A stretch of DNA of 64,000 nucleotides from Todiramphus chloris collaris (Eukaryota; Chordata; Aves; Coraciiformes; Alcedinidae). The notes beneath the pieces are model-generated. The model worked only from the letters and a program-made list of their open reading frames with translations, was not told the origin of the DNA and did no database searches. Every line of letters starts with the position of its first letter. Within the stretch, counting starts at the first letter, position 1. The DNA is taken from positions 5,201,914 to 5,265,913 of the forward strand of contig JANVCC010000174.1 of NCBI GenBank assembly GCA_025345505.1, read 5' to 3'. Below are positions 12,701 through 25,762 of the stretch, piece after piece. Both the position numbers and the translations under genes were made by a program.

Positions 12701-15700
12701 GAAAAGTGGAGAAACAGAACAGAGATGTGGGTAACTGGGTCCATACCCAGCCAGGCTGCCCCCATCACCCCATGCCTCGGCTGTTGCTCAGCCCTCCTCA
12801 CCACACAGCATCCTCAGCCCAAGCAAGAAAAGCTCTCCCTGTCTCTGCCTTCTGCCCGGATCAAACCCCTGGGGCTGTTCCAAGGGCCTGCTCTGTGGGG
12901 ACAGCGTTCACGCTCTGGAGCTGCTTTAGGTCAGGATTAGGAGCTTCAGCAAAGAAGCACGGGTGGATAAGCTGGATTAGTCAAAGAGCACATAAGTCTA
13001 GAGTCATAATTAGACATGGCAGGAGGAACTATGACCTTGAAAGTATTGGGGAAGAGGACTTCTAATTAGGAGGCAAAAGGGCCAGGCATTGTTTAACCTG
13101 TTTCTGGAAGTCATTAGACTGCCCTGGCTGACTTCATTGCCAGCAAGATTTGGAGGACGAGCTGACAAGCTGTAGCGAAGCTGACCGAGCGAGAAGACTC
13201 AGGCTGGGAAGGAGAGCGTGTCCTCTACAGCCACCCCCAAGTCACCCAAGCTGCCTCTGCCCTGGACCAAGGCCAGGCACGAGGTTAGTGGTGGATCAGA
13301 AACAGCTCCCAGGAGTTCACCGGGAGCCTGCTGAGGAGTGGGAACATCCAACAGCTCCCTTTCCAGCACAGGCCCCTGCACGCTGAGTATTTCTGGGTGG
13401 TTTAGAGCTGGGGAAAGACATTTCACTTGGGGAAGAGAGTGGTGATGTTTTGCTTCTGGAAAAGCCAGACAGAAAGATGGATGTCATGGAAAGGCACCAG
13501 GAGAACACAGGGCCACAAGTCATAAATTTCCAAACTGGTCTAGTGCGCAATTCCCTTTAATTTTGGAACCTTGGGACCAAACGTGAAATGAAGCTCAGAG
13601 AATTAAATAAGACAGAGGAAATAAAAATTTCTCTCGGTTGGTCACCCTTTGAATAGGAAGCTCCAGCTGCTGGTTCTCCAGCCATGCAGAGGGCTTTTCT
13701 CGCACGGTACCGACGTGTCCTCTGCGGGTGGGCTTCGGTGGAAAGCTGACGTTTGGAGAGTTGCCAACACGGACAAGAAGCTGAGGGATGTGAAGTTCAA
13801 GCTTTTGGTTGTTTTTAATTTCTTTTTAATTGAGCTGGTTTGCTCATTCCAGTTTGAAAGCTCCTGACTTTTCCAGAGTCAACAAGGTTACTCAACAATC
13901 AAGCTCTCGGCTTCCATCAGTCTCTTCCACCCACTTAATGAAAACAAATGCCACCCAGGACAAGAGCCATCCTTCTTACTTGTCTTCTGAGGCCCTGAGA
14001 ATGGGCTTGCTTTTTATATATGTTGTTTTAACAAATGAACCAAATTATATCCTGGCTGCTCCCAGATACATCTAATTCCCAAATCGTAATGGAGCTGTTT
14101 GTGGCCTCTGGTCATTAATCCTATTAGTGTCAGCCTCTGCATCTGGTCCTGGCCATGTGAAATACCAGTTACTCTAAGAGGGTGCAAAGTGAAAGCTCTT
14201 GGAAGCTGTTTCTCACATCACAGCTCCCAAGGGCAGGACCAGGGCTTAGTGGCCAATTAAGGATAGCTAATTACGTCTGGCCTGCCCTTTGCCACGTGCT
14301 CTGAAGGAGGGAGCTGATGCTGCCGGCATCACTGTGCGGGTTCCTCCCCTTTTATGAAGTTTGTGGTCCCAGGTTTCTAATAAAACCCAGCGTTTCAGAC
14401 GAAGAAATGCAATCTCCTTTTAAAAGCAAAGAATTAAAGCTTCCTAGACAGCAGATCCTGAACAGGAGGAAAGCGTGGAGCAGCCGGGCAGTGGGAGGGG
14501 GTATAGGGGATATCTGTGCCATGAGCCAGTCCTGAGACCACGCAGGCAAGCAAATCCCAGCTGATGAGAATCAACTGGTTTGCGGCAGGACCTCAGCTGC
14601 AGCAGCTCATCTTTCCAGCAGCATCAAACTCCGGTCACTTCTAAGCACCTCCAAACTTTAAGACCGTTTTCCCCACTCACTATTCAAGTGCTGGCACGGC
14701 CTCTGGCTTGGCAGCCCCAGGGGTACCAGGCTGTGAATGAGTGCAGCATGAAACAAACTGGAAATAACAGCTTACTTTTATTGTGATGTAAAAAAAAAAG
14801 ACGACAAGGGCAGAAGTGCTTAAATAAAACTCTGCAGTGTGGGCTGGAAGCGACAGAAAGTGGCAGAGATATCTGAAGCAGGTAACTGCAGAGATGAATG
14901 TCCCAGCTCCACGCCTGGCTGGTGCCCAACTCCTGCAGCTCCTTGCCTGGCTGGTCTCGCATGCTTGGCCCACGCACGAGCCCTTGTGCAAACTGTGCAT
15001 GCACACTTTGCACGTGTGACTTCATCGTGCCCTGCAGAGGCAACTTGCCCTGCATGTCCCTGAGCCAACCTCCACCCCGGAGAGCAGCTGCCCGCACACC
15101 GAGCAGGGTGGTGCCAGAGCACAGCCAGGGCACGGCTGCTGGCACCTCGCAGCCTTCCCCGCTCCTGCCGGGTGCCAGCGGGGTGGCACCAGCTCTAGAT
15201 GCAACCAGGCACCCGTCGGGGCACCCTGAGCCCCTGTCCTGCAGCCCTGCTGCCCCTCCGTCCCTGCAGCGCTGCTCGATGGGAAAACAGGAGCAGGTGC
15301 AGAGAAAAAAATATTTAGTATTTAGAAGGGGGCAGAGAACAAATATTTATCTGTTTCTCGTGAACTTGTTACATTTGATGTCCTTCTGATTGTGTTTACT
15401 TCCTCCCTGTGCTTGAAAACAGCGAGAGAGGTCAAGCAGCAGGAGCAGAGAGAGGACAAGGGGATATTCAGAGGGCAGCAGGAGAACATGGAGATGTTTT
15501 TTCTGGCTGTTCTGAGCCAGCTCTGGGGACAATGGATGCTGGCTGTCCCTTCTCCATCCACGCTACCTAGCTGGGTGCTGGTGGGCATGGGGGGAAGGAG
15601 CCTGGGAGCCTCGCTCGGTGATGCTGCCAGGACTCCCTCTGCCCGATGCCTGGCTGGGCTCGGGCTGGCACAGCCGCCCCTGGGGACGAAGCCACGGCCC

Positions 15701-15900
15701 TTGGCCGGGGGCATTGCCGTGCCGTGGGAGCTGCCGAGCTGCCGGGGGCTGCTGGAGAGGGGGCTTTACCCTTGAGCACTTGTTTTGCTTTTGTTCTCTG
15801 AAGCAAGACACCTGCTTTTCCCGCAAACAAAGCCATAAATTGTCACACAAGCAGGTTTCAAGGGGAAGAAAAAGCGGAGCTGGGATGACAGCGACGGGGA
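6701..15900. other. Noncoding region, no gene recognised
   Basis: This is mixed-composition sequence without a supported exon. The longest open frame (12271-13065, + strand, 264 codons) has no recognisable domain, no hydrophobic or repeat architecture and no splice support, so I do not call it a gene. A 20-bp tandem duplication lies at 12376-12415. A poly-C run near 8642 and poly-A runs are unremarkable. Confidence 0.55.
12376..12415. repeat. Perfect tandem duplication, 20-bp unit x 2
   Basis: Two identical 20-base copies starting GCCTGGGAAACAAGG occupy 12376-12395 and 12396-12415. The perfect identity indicates a young duplication. Confidence 0.92.
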
Positions 15901-15904
15901 GTTG

Positions 15905-16100
15905 TGTGAGGAGGTGAATTACTTGAAATATAGCTGAAAACTTCCACGCCATAAATATATTTCTGATCACAGCTAATAAATCATCGTAATTATTCTATAA
16001 ATAAGGGAAAGGCTGCCTGTATGGTACCTGACTTTTTTCTACGGGCCTCTGGAACAAATTTGTTAGCACCTTAAAATAAACTATTTGCTCCAGATAGTTT
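15905..16100. other. AT-rich noncoding patch, possible conserved element
   Basis: This segment has clustered TAAT, AATAAA and TAAATA words (for example around 15950-16005 and 16070-16085) in otherwise GC-rich sequence. There is no open frame and no simple repeat. Regulatory function is only an inference from composition. Confidence 0.25.
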
Positions 16101-19100
16101 GTTTGTTCTCTCCAGGCTGAATTGTCTTCTCATTCATTTTTCATCGCCTTTGGTTTGGTCGTTGGGAATCTTTTTGTGCTTTTTTCCCTGTCTGGCTCTG
16201 ACAAAGAGATGCTGGGGGGGAGCATGTTTAAAAACCAACCAGAAAGCGCTTGCTTTTGTTCTGTGCCATGAGGGGTCTTGGCAGCAGAGAGCAAAGTTCC
16301 CTTCCCCATCCCCCTGAGCTGGCCAGTGTTTGAGTTTGCTTCTTGGCTGGGGAAGGGATGAGCTGGAGAAGGGAACAGGCTGGATCCCGAGCATCCCAGC
16401 CCACCTGCACCCAAAACAGAGACCTGGGAAGCAGGCAGCGCCAAGCACCCCGTGGTGCTGGTGTCAAGCAAAGAGCAGGTCCTGAGCCATGTGTCAAACA
16501 CAGAGAAATGTGGAAGGAATGAAGGTTCCATTCCCCATTTGCCCTGGTTATTAGTGGTGGAAGCCAGAGCTGCTGAGAGCTGCAGCAAGCGCACCCGTGC
16601 CGTGATGGAGAGCAGCAGGGGAGCATCGCTGCCTCAGATGTCAAATCCTATTTATTTAATTTTGGGCTTCTTCAGTGGGAAAATTATCAATCAACTCCAC
16701 TTCTATTTAAAGTGGCTGTTACGGGGAGAGCTTGTGCGCTGCAGGCTCATCCCTGTAGCCCCCGTGGTTGCAGGGAAGGAGCTACAGGGTTTAGGAGTTT
16801 AATTTGAGGACAGGCGTCCTGCATCCTCAAGTCACCCGGCGCCTGCCCGCAAACCTCTTTCTGAACAAGAGTTTTCTAAGTGATAAAGACAGCACGGGTC
16901 TGCAGTGAGAGAAACCACCTGGCATCGGGTTCTACCCTGGCAGGTTTGAGGGATTCCCAACAGCCTTGCAGCCCAGGGGAGAGCCCAGCTCCCTGCGAGT
17001 ATGCCGCGTTCCTGACGGTCCCCAGCCCAGCGTTCAGCCCCCTGCTCTCCCCAGAGTGCTCTGTGCTGAGGAGGCCTCTCTTTAATGTCTTTTCCACACG
17101 GCTATAAACTCGCAACAGACCATTTTTTTTCTTTTATAGATCAGCATTACTAATTTATTGGCAGTTTACTATTTGGTAATGTTCCCATATAAATTAATGG
17201 GAAGGTGATATTAAACTTCAGTCCCTAGGGGAGGAGAAAGCCAAACAAAAACCACATTCCCTGTGCTCAAGGAAAGGCAGCCCATTAAATCATCCCCGCT
17301 GCTCCAGTGCTCTGAGGGCAGAACCATGGCTGAGCAGCCCCAGAGCTTGGGCTCCAGCTCTGCCAGGGCTTCCTGCAGGTCCCAGCCTGGCTCTGGTGCC
17401 CGGGGCACGTAGGTTGGCATTTGCTGGTCCTACGGGACTTGCTCTTTTCTAGCTCCTGGGCCTTCATGATCTTCTTCCTTAACTTCGAGGGGGAAATATG
17501 CACCCTGACTGTACTTTTCGTCGTGCTTTTCAGGCATGCAGACATCTCAAGACACTTCACCGAGCATTTAATTACACGCCCGAGGAAGAAGCGTCCCACT
17601 CAGACAGCGTCAGCTGCCGCCGCGAGCCGGCAGCGTCCTGCGGGCCACGGCGCAGCACAAATATCTGCACTTGTGCCAATTAAACGGCATAATAGCTCTG
17701 CACATTCCTTCACTGAACACGCACAAATCCGCATTGAGAAGAGGGGATGAGGGGTGGTTATGTGCACGTGAAGGAGGATGAGGAGGAGGGGTTTTTTCAG
17801 CTGTTAAAGACTGCTCCTTCATCTCGTGCGTTTCAGGAGCAGAAATGGAAGTTATCTGCCCCAAAACAAGTGCCTCGCAGCATCTCCTGCCCGGTGGGAT
17901 GCAGCTCCATGTGCAAAGGGCTGACTCCTGCAGCTGCCGGGGGGGTTCCTCAGCATCCCCCGCAGCCAAAGCAGGGCTGGAAGCGACGGAGCTGAAGGAG
18001 AACGCTGTGTTGATTCACACGTGCCTCCTTTCATGTTATAAAACTATTGCCATTTATGAGAAAGGCTTATTGAGTTAAATCACTTCTCCCACAGTAATAT
18101 AAAAATGCTGCGGCTCAGGAACACTGACGTGCATGAGTGTCGGGCTCACTTTTCTTGCTGAGCAGATGAGGAACAGGAATGATTGTTTTGTATCACTTTA
18201 TGAAAGAGACCTTACTGTAATATACCTGCTGTGCATTGATAAATAGCACCGGCAGATAATAAGGGCCTTAGGCAAGGAGCAAGGAAGAAAAAAGGCTTTC
18301 CAGCATGTGAACACAAATGCTTTAAATGTGAACTAAATTGGCCTGATCATTCCTCAGATTTGCAAAATTAAACCATGCCCAATTGTCAACATCACTGAGA
18401 TTTATGAGACAAATATAGCTAAAGCAAAGGGAATCTATAACAGCCCTGCTCGAGATGCTCACAGGGTTTAAGCAGCACGTACCATTTATGAAACCAAGTG
18501 TTCTAATTTCGTTATCCTCCGCACCACCTCCCAGCAATGGAGAGCTGGGAAAGTTCATCAGCCAGGGATGCGTGAGAGATGAGTACAGTGGCAGCAGAGC
18601 TGGAAATAAGCTGGGCTTAGCGTCAGGCCTCTGCTCCTAAGAAAAACTCTCTACAGGAGGAACTGTAGGACTGGACCTCCTGCCACAGCCTGAGCCCCCA
18701 CTCCTGCAGAGGCTCACAAAGATTGCCCGTCCTGCCACATTTCTCTTCTTGGGTTTGTTTGCCTCATCTTATTTGGCACAGCGGAACAGGATTAGCTTTT
18801 CTTTCCCCGCGAGGAACGGTGCGAAGCATTGCACCCTGTATCAGCACCTCTGCTTTACTTTCACGTCTCCAGGTTGCTAATGTCTCACGGCGCGAAGAAG
18901 AGCCGCCTTGCTTCACCTTGCAGCGGCGAGACGCAAAACCTGGGGAAACCATGGCAATGCTGAAGCCAGTGTCACCTTTCTAATGATGCCACGGATGTCT
19001 CAGCGGAGTTAACAAAGGCAGGTTACCTCTCCAGCTGTTAAAAGCACAGTTTCCAGTCTCCTGCAAGTGCTGTTTCTTAGGGGTTTTGCTTTTGATCCTG

Positions 19101-22100
19101 GCTGGTGCCTCTGCAGCCCCTGCCTGCCGTGGAACAGAGGTGCCAGCAGCATGAGGAAGAGCTCAGTGAGATGGAGATGAAGCCAGCCCAGAACTGACTG
19201 TCTCCACAAGAGGTACCTGAGCACGAAGCGGGGGTGAGCAGGTGGATTCTTGATGCCTGTGCTGAAGGCAATTAAGTTGCTTAGACACTCATTTATCCTC
19301 AGGGCCCTGCTTCAGTCAGGGCTGTGCAGCCCAGCCAGGAGGTGGGGGATGCAGGCGAGGAAGGCAGTCAGAGACTGATGATTGATCGGTGCTCATTCCT
19401 ATCGCCCGCGCTGGAATAAAGGCAGAGCCAGAGGAGCTCTGTCTGCACAGCACTGCTGCTGCATTCAGGGTACTTGTGCCTGGAGGTATCTTGCATGAGG
19501 AGCTTGTCCCCATCCTGTCCTGTTCAGAGGCAAACTGAGAATCGGAACATCCCACCCTCCACTAACCTCCACCAGGGCCCCATAAATTTCCTAAGCAATC
19601 ACTTGAAATAAGTAAGAGCACCTCAGGGCTGTTGCTCAATGTCAAGAAGAGAGAGCACTAAGCTTCCTGCTTAGCCCCAAGAATGAAGTGGTCCCCAGCT
19701 CTGTCCCAACATCATTGCCTGTCCCATCCCCAGCCAAACAGCTGGCAGTGAGTGGTACTTGGGGTGGCTTTTAGGTGACCTGCCGAACTAACACCAAGCA
19801 CCCATGCCTGGGCAAATCCTGTATCTGTCAGGGACGCAGGTACTGGGGCTTTGGCGGGCTCTGGGGCTTGATTAAGGGCATGGAGAAGGGTGGCATTTGT
19901 TCCTTCTTTGGCTGATGTCTCAGGCTCTAGCTTAATTATGCTGCTGGGCTGCTAAGTCAGGGCTTCATGCTTTCTAATTTTTTCTTTTGTCTTGCACACA
20001 CATATGAGACAGATTTTGCTTCCACAAGGGATATTTATAGGGCATATGTTGGAGCTTGAAGAAGCTGATTAGCAATGTTTAGATTAAAAAAAGAAGAAAT
20101 TGCATGAGAGCAGCCTAGCCAGACAAATACTGCATGGGGTGCTAGCTTTGGGTAACGACTCCCCTGCCTTCTGTGCTGGTTCTCAGTGCTGGACAAAGAG
20201 AGCTGGAGGGGCAGGCAGGCTCTGTGGCAGGGCTGGCACTAGTTGGCAAAGGCAGGGTGCTCTGCCTCCTCTCCTTGGGGAAGGGCTTCGGGGACTGGAG
20301 CAGCTCAATAGCGTGCTTCCCTGGAAAAGGGAGCTGAGCTGGAAGGCTGGGTAATGTCCCCTGGGCAGGCAGCCCATGCTGCAGGGAGGCTCTGTGCAGC
20401 TGGGGGAGCTTGCAGTGGCTCTTTTAGGCTTGAAGAATGGCAGATGTGCCCCCTGAGAGCTGTTTCCAGCTGTTTCACACCTTCCCAACCCTCTCCTCCA
20501 GCTCCTCTGCCTCTTCGCTCTCCTTCCAGAGGTCTGGCATGCTGGAGCTGTGCCTTACTATCTAGGACCATCAAGACCAGTAGAGGAGTTTGAGACCTTT
20601 GGGGGATGCCTTCTTCAGTGAATACAAGTCTGAGTCCCCTAAGAGCTGCTCAGAGCATACAGTCTGCTGGATGCTTTCCAGAACCCTATTCCCTGTCAGC
20701 ACTGGTCTGAAAAACCGAAGTATGGAGGTAGAAATTGCATTAGACTCCTCTCTTCTCCACAAGTTCCAAGTAATACTTCTGCTCTTTCCATATGAAAGGA
20801 AAACGGGTAATGACAACCTATTTCTATTGAAGAGACAATTTTCACTTCTCCTTGTCGAGTGTAGCCAGAGCAGCATCTTTCTTTCCACTCAGAGGCAAAT
20901 TAACAGATATTGCCTCAAGAACACAGCGGGTGAAGCGCAGCGCAGCTGGCGACGCTCAGCCAAACCCGGTCAGCAGCACCCATGGGATGCCCACACCAAC
21001 TAAAGCTCACGATGGGTGGGCGTTTTGGGAAACCTGGGAAGTGCAGTTCAGATCCCAGGGAAAATCCCTTTTCTTCCAGAATACAGGTCTGCGTGAGCAT
21101 CTGTGACCCACAGCCAGTTCCAGCCAGAACTGACAGCCTTGCGCCAGCATCAAGAACTTGACTCTTTTGGAGAGATGACTCTGAGGAGAACAAGTTAGAC
21201 AGATGAGTTTGCTAATCACTTCCTTCCCTCCTACTTTAAAGGGTGGGATAATTCACAGTTCCTGCTGCAGGCTGCTCCATCGCCTGCCACCCGCCCCGTG
21301 CTCGGCGGCCCTGGCGGCGCTGCTGGGGCAATGAACCAGACAAAGGGGGACAAGGTTGCTGGTCGGCATCAACCTGCCTTTTCAAACGCCATGAAAAATG
21401 CCACACGGCTTATTTTAAGATGGTGTAGAAGCAAGTGCCTCACGTGTCCCCTGGCCCAGCGGCAGGCAGGGCTGTCCAGAGGGCAGTGAGGATGCCCAGG
21501 CTCCAGCCGAGTATCTCCCTCTCTGTGAGGTTTCCACTCCAAGCGTCTCCAGCCACCCCTGAACCCAAATACTGACCTATATAGAATGGCTTTGTATGCA
21601 CGCTTGCTTTGGTACTGCTGAAAACCTCCTTTGAGATCTCTTTTTTCTGATTCAAAAATACGCTGGGAGCTCCTGACTGGTGACGTTTCAAAGCAGGGCA
21701 GAGGCCAGAAGCTCTAGAAGAGATTCGAGGCCAGATCAAAGCTGGTGGCAAGGGCACAGCGCCTTTCAACACCAGGGTTCACTTGATTACTAATGTATAT
21801 AGAGGTATAACAGATGGTTATAGCCAAATAAATACAGGGAAAGCTTCCAGCCCCCTTCCTTGAGCTTAGCCTGTGCTGCTGGACCCAGAGCTCCCTGGAC
21901 CTGGCCCTGCTCCATCTCAGGACAAGTGGACAAGCCCCCCAGTGTGTAGTTCCCACGCTGGCTCTGCACGTTTGGCTCAAATGGGGAAAATAATATATTT
22001 TTAAGTGGGGATGAGTGAAGAGGATTTGTTTCAGATACAAGATAGCTCTCATTAATGTTTGCTCGTTTGGGTTTATTTAAGCCTTAATTGATTGTCTTCT

Positions 22101-23540
22101 ACTTAACTGCATTCCAGTATCTCTCAGGCTCCAGCACAGACTCTTACGAGACTGACAATTGCATGCTCTTCCCTCCTTCTTTCTAAAGACCTTTCATGTT
22201 AGTGAGCTGGGTTTAATGGATGATAAAGTCCCTGGGTCTGCAGTAAAGCCGAGCGTTCTCTTTCAAGTCACTAGACACACAGCCTCCAGAAGGACTGTGC
22301 CCAGGTGACCATGGTGTTTTGATAGCTGCTTTTGTTGGAGCTGATGTAATTTTCAACGATGAACATCACTCATGTTCAATGTAATGGATGTCCCTGGGTC
22401 TTGTGGCTGCCTCCCTCCAGGCGGCAGAGGGATGGGAACTCCGAATGGGCAGGGCTGTGGTGCAGTTTGTAACTGAACTCGTTACAGAGATGGAGAGGGG
22501 ACTGGTGTTGGCCTTGCACCATCGTTGAATGCACACTGCCTGACCAGCAAGTTGGGATTCCGTTGGTGGCTGGAGGGAGCTGTGGCCAAACTGCTCCAGC
22601 GGGTCAGAAGCATGCTTAGAAAAATCAAAAAAACAGCCTGGCCATTATTCAGGACACTTTTGTAGCCCTGGTTCTACTCGGGCTTGGCCAGGAGAGGCCT
22701 ATCTCACAGGATAAACTGTTCATCAGGCCAAGCCCTGAGATTTCATCCTTCCCAAAATAGGTTCCTTCTGACCAGAAATCCAATTCCAAATACCATGGGG
22801 ATTTGGATGCTGAACTACAGCACTTCTAGTGGTGGCTGGAGCTGCTCCACCAGGAGCACATACCAGGGTTGGGGACTTGTGAGGCACTGTAGGGACTCTG
22901 CTGACCCTTCATTGCGCTGCCTTGCTCGAAGGAGGCTCCTTCTGTCTCTAGAATAAGTTTATATGCAGACAGAAAAGAAATGTGGTGACTCAGAAAGGCA
23001 GCAGAGGAAGACTCGTTTCTACTCAAGTCTTGCTTTGTGAGGTGACTGGAACAAAGCGAGCTGTAGCTGCTGAGATGCCCCTTCCTCGCCGGCCCTGTGT
23101 GAGCTGAGGTGCGTCAGAGGCTTGTTCCATCGTGGGCACCGCCCCGGCAGTTCTGACTGCAAACCACAGTCCTGTCCCTCACTCATAGCCAGGAGCAGCT
23201 TCGAAGAGTCTGTCCCCAAATTCATACAAAAACTTCCTTTATTACAGCAACTGAACAGAAGCCATCCAAAGCGGCTCATCTTTCAAGAGAGACACTTCTT
23301 TTTCAACACAGTAGCTATAGGAATAATGTAGCTTCTTATTGGCAGCACCCCTGGAAAGAGAGAACGTATCGGGCTCTGATGAAACACCTCTTACAATAAC
23401 CAAAGCCTTTCCCCACACGTTCACTAGTCCTCTTTGTGCTCTATTGTCTTTAAACGAGCACAGAGCAAAAAAAGGCACGAACTTTCAGCTGAAGGAAATG
23501 TGGTGGCAGCAGCAGCTGCTGCAAATCTCTGATGCGGGAG
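16101..23540. other. Noncoding region, no gene recognised
   Basis: No exon or RNA gene is supported. Around 18170-18460 there is another AT-rich, non-repetitive patch. From about 19560 to 23500 composition is moderate. The best open frame (20590-21003, + strand, 137 codons) has no recognisable similarity or signature. The region ends in a short purine-rich repeat just before the CpG island. Confidence 0.55.
18170..18460. other. AT-rich noncoding patch, possible conserved element
   Basis: About 290 bases of AT-rich, non-repetitive sequence contain GATAA and ATAAATAG words, stop codons in all frames and no microsatellite. The contrast with the flanks resembles conserved noncoding elements, but one sequence cannot show conservation. 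Confidence 0.25.
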
Positions 23541-23543
23541 CCT

Positions 23544-23571
23544 GAGGAGGAGGAGGAGGAGGAGGAGGAGG
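23544..23571. repeat. (GAG)n microsatellite
   Basis: An uninterrupted GAG/GGA trinucleotide run of about nine units lies at the upstream edge of the CpG island. It falls in an open frame as poly-Glu, but that frame has no other coding support. Confidence 0.85.
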
Positions 23572-23629
23572 TGGCTGATGGGGAGACCACTGGAAGATCA
23601 GCGCTTGTTTGCTCGACATTTTCCCTTCA

Positions 23630-24960
23630 GAACAGACGCGCGGGGTCAGGAGTGGAAACTCTTTTCTTTATTTTTTTTCGGAGGGGAGCAGCAGGATGCT
23701 GGGCACGGCTCTCCCGGCCAAGCTGCGCCTGCTCGCACGGCCGGCGGGTGGAGCCCGCTGCAGCCCGCAGCCCGGTCCGCTCCCCCGGGGCCGGGGACCG
23801 GGTCTCCCACCGGGGCCGGGGGGCGGCGGGGCGGGGGCTCCCCGCTCCCCCAGCCCAGGACCCGGAGCTCAGCGGAGCCAGGGAGCTCTGGGGCTTACAG
23901 AGCTCGGATTAAACACGCATCCTCCTCCTCGGTGCTCTTGGGGAAATTGGCTGGAGCGCCGAGAGGCACCGGCTCCTCGGGGAACTGGGGCTCAGCGCAG
24001 TAAACCCCCCCCTAGCCCCGGATCGCTGACCCGCTAAATCACGCCTGGCTAAGCAAGTCCACGCAAACCGGGCAGGGAGAGCGGTTCGCCTTCCCCGGGA
24101 GCCGGCGTCCCCAGAGTCATTCGCGGGGTTCGAGGAGAAGGAGCGATCCGGTGCCTCGGTGCGAGTTGCTGCCGCCCTGGGGAGGGAACGACCGTTTCCC
24201 GGAGGGTCCCACTCGCCCCGCCGGCTCCGGCTCAGCCCCTGTTCTCCCCGCCAGGTCCGCCCCCGCCCCGCCGCGCCCGCGGAGCGGAGGGGCCGCGCTC
24301 CGCCCCCGCCTCCTCCCCGCGCAACTTCCCCGAGCCGCGGCCACCCGCCCCGCGGGTGCGCGCACAGACGNNNNNNNNNNNNNNNNNNNNNNNNNNNNNN
24401 NNNNNNNNNNNNNNNNNNNNNNNNNNNNNNNNNNNNNNNNNNNNNNNNNNNNNNNNNNNNNNNNNNNNNNNNNNNNNNNNNNNNNNNNNNNNNNNNNNNN
24501 NNNNNNNNNNNNNNNNNNNNNNNNNNNNNNNNNNNNNNNNNNNNNNNNNNNNNNNNNNNNNNNNNNNNNNNNNNNNNNNNNNNNNNNNNNNNNNNNNNNN
24601 NNNNNNNNNNNNNNNNNNNNNNNNNNNNNNNNNNNNNNNNNNNNNNNNNNNNNNNNNNNNNNNNNNNNNNNNNNNNNNNNNNNNNNNNNNNNNNNNNNNN
24701 NNNNNNNNNNNNNNNNNNNNNNNNNNNNNNNNNNNNNNNNNNNNNNNNNNNNNNNNNNNNNNNNNNNNNNGGGGGGGGATGGAAATGTGTTCGGGGATTA
24801 ATCGAGAATTGCAAAGCGGAGAAGACGGAGGCAAGTGTTATGTAACGCGCTTTCATTACCGCGGCGAAGTCATCTGAGCCGAAATCTTGTTATTTGCACG
24901 GTGCCGTGTGCGGAGACCGACAGTGCCCCAGCCCTGCCCGCCTGCCCCCGGAGCCGCAGG
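23630..24960 (+). promoter_or_regulatory. AJAP1: CpG island, candidate AJAP1 promoter and hidden exon 1
   Basis: Dense CpG dinucleotides, CCGCCCC/CCCGCCCC Sp1-type boxes (for example 24255-24310) and many CGG/CCG words mark a typical vertebrate promoter island. It is the strongest island upstream of the AJAP1 coding exons and lies about 15 kb before exon 2. In human the AJAP1 first exon is also far upstream of exon 2 and carries a CpG island, reported as methylated in glioma. Exon 2 here begins with the last base of a Trp codon, so a short coding exon 1 ending in TG must lie upstream. No such exon is visible in the readable bases, and the assembly gap inside this island is the obvious place for it. 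Strand is inferred from the gene downstream. The island is seen directly; its link to AJAP1 is inference. Confidence 0.6.
24371..24770. other. Assembly gap, 400 N
   Basis: Exactly 400 unknown bases interrupt the CpG island, flanked by CGCACAGACG on one side and a G8 run on the other. Such gaps commonly come from failed sequencing through very GC-rich promoter DNA. The round number may be an estimate. Any open frame crossing it is meaningless. Confidence 0.99.
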
Positions 24961-25744
24961 AGCACCCGGCTGGCTGGGCTTTGAGCCTGTCTCCCTGGAA
25001 TTCATCTACAGCAGCAGCGTCTTAAGAAAAGTGAGACCACGAGGAAAAACATGCTGCTGTGAGAGTCGTGATCCGTTCCTCTCCCCCTGTCCCCCAGCCT
25101 CATTTTGTATTTTAAAAGTCCTGGTTTTGAGCCCGCAGGTGGGGCAGGGGCCAAACCCCACCGCTTGCCCTGAGCCTCCCCTCTGCCAAGCAGGAGAGCA
25201 GAGCCGGGGCATGCTCGTGTTCTCCAGCTGCTCAGAGGGTCAGGCTGTTGCAGAGAGGGGTCCCATTCCCGCAGCTCCTGCCGGGCCCTGCAGCTGCTCC
25301 TCAGGGAGCAGGATTCTGCCCCTGAGGTGGTCCTGGCGTTAGGAGCTGGATGCAGCCAGGGAGCCCATTGCTCTGCTCCCCACACTCCAGCAGAACATGG
25401 CTGCTGCTTTGGGGGCACAGGGGGGCAGGAGGACAGGCAGGCAGGGGGACCTGAATGCCACGAGTGGAACGTGGGTGATGCGAGAGGCCTTTGTCCATCG
25501 CCTTTTGGAGTGTCTGGTGGCTTTGGCCCTCTGCCTCAGCTTTGGCTGGCATCCTGGGGGGTGAAACTTGAGATGAGGTTTTGTCTGCGCTGAGGAGCTG
25601 GGGGAGGCCCTCGACTTTTGTTTTACACTGGCATGTTCCAGAGGCACGTGGCAGGCGGGCTCCTGGTGCCTCCGGTCTTGTCCCCTGCCCCTGGCTGATG
25701 TGCCCTGATGGCACGAGAGCACCTTCGCGCTGCCGCCGGAGCTG

Positions 25745-25762
25745 TCCATCCATCCATCCATC
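25745..25762. repeat. (TCCA)n microsatellite
   Basis: A short tetranucleotide run of four and a half TCCA units, imperfectly bounded. Confidence 0.85.

Noticed and set aside
12271-13065. A 264-codon + strand open frame
   Set aside because: No recognisable domain, composition like translated noncoding GC-rich DNA, includes a tandem duplication, no splice or promoter context. In 64 kb of this composition one or a few such frames are expected.
20590-21003. 137-codon + strand frame in moderate-GC DNA
   Set aside because: Looked more protein-like than its neighbours, but no family was recognised and no start, splice or promoter support was seen.
23909-24877. Open frames crossing the N gap
   Set aside because: They exist only because unknown bases contain no stops.
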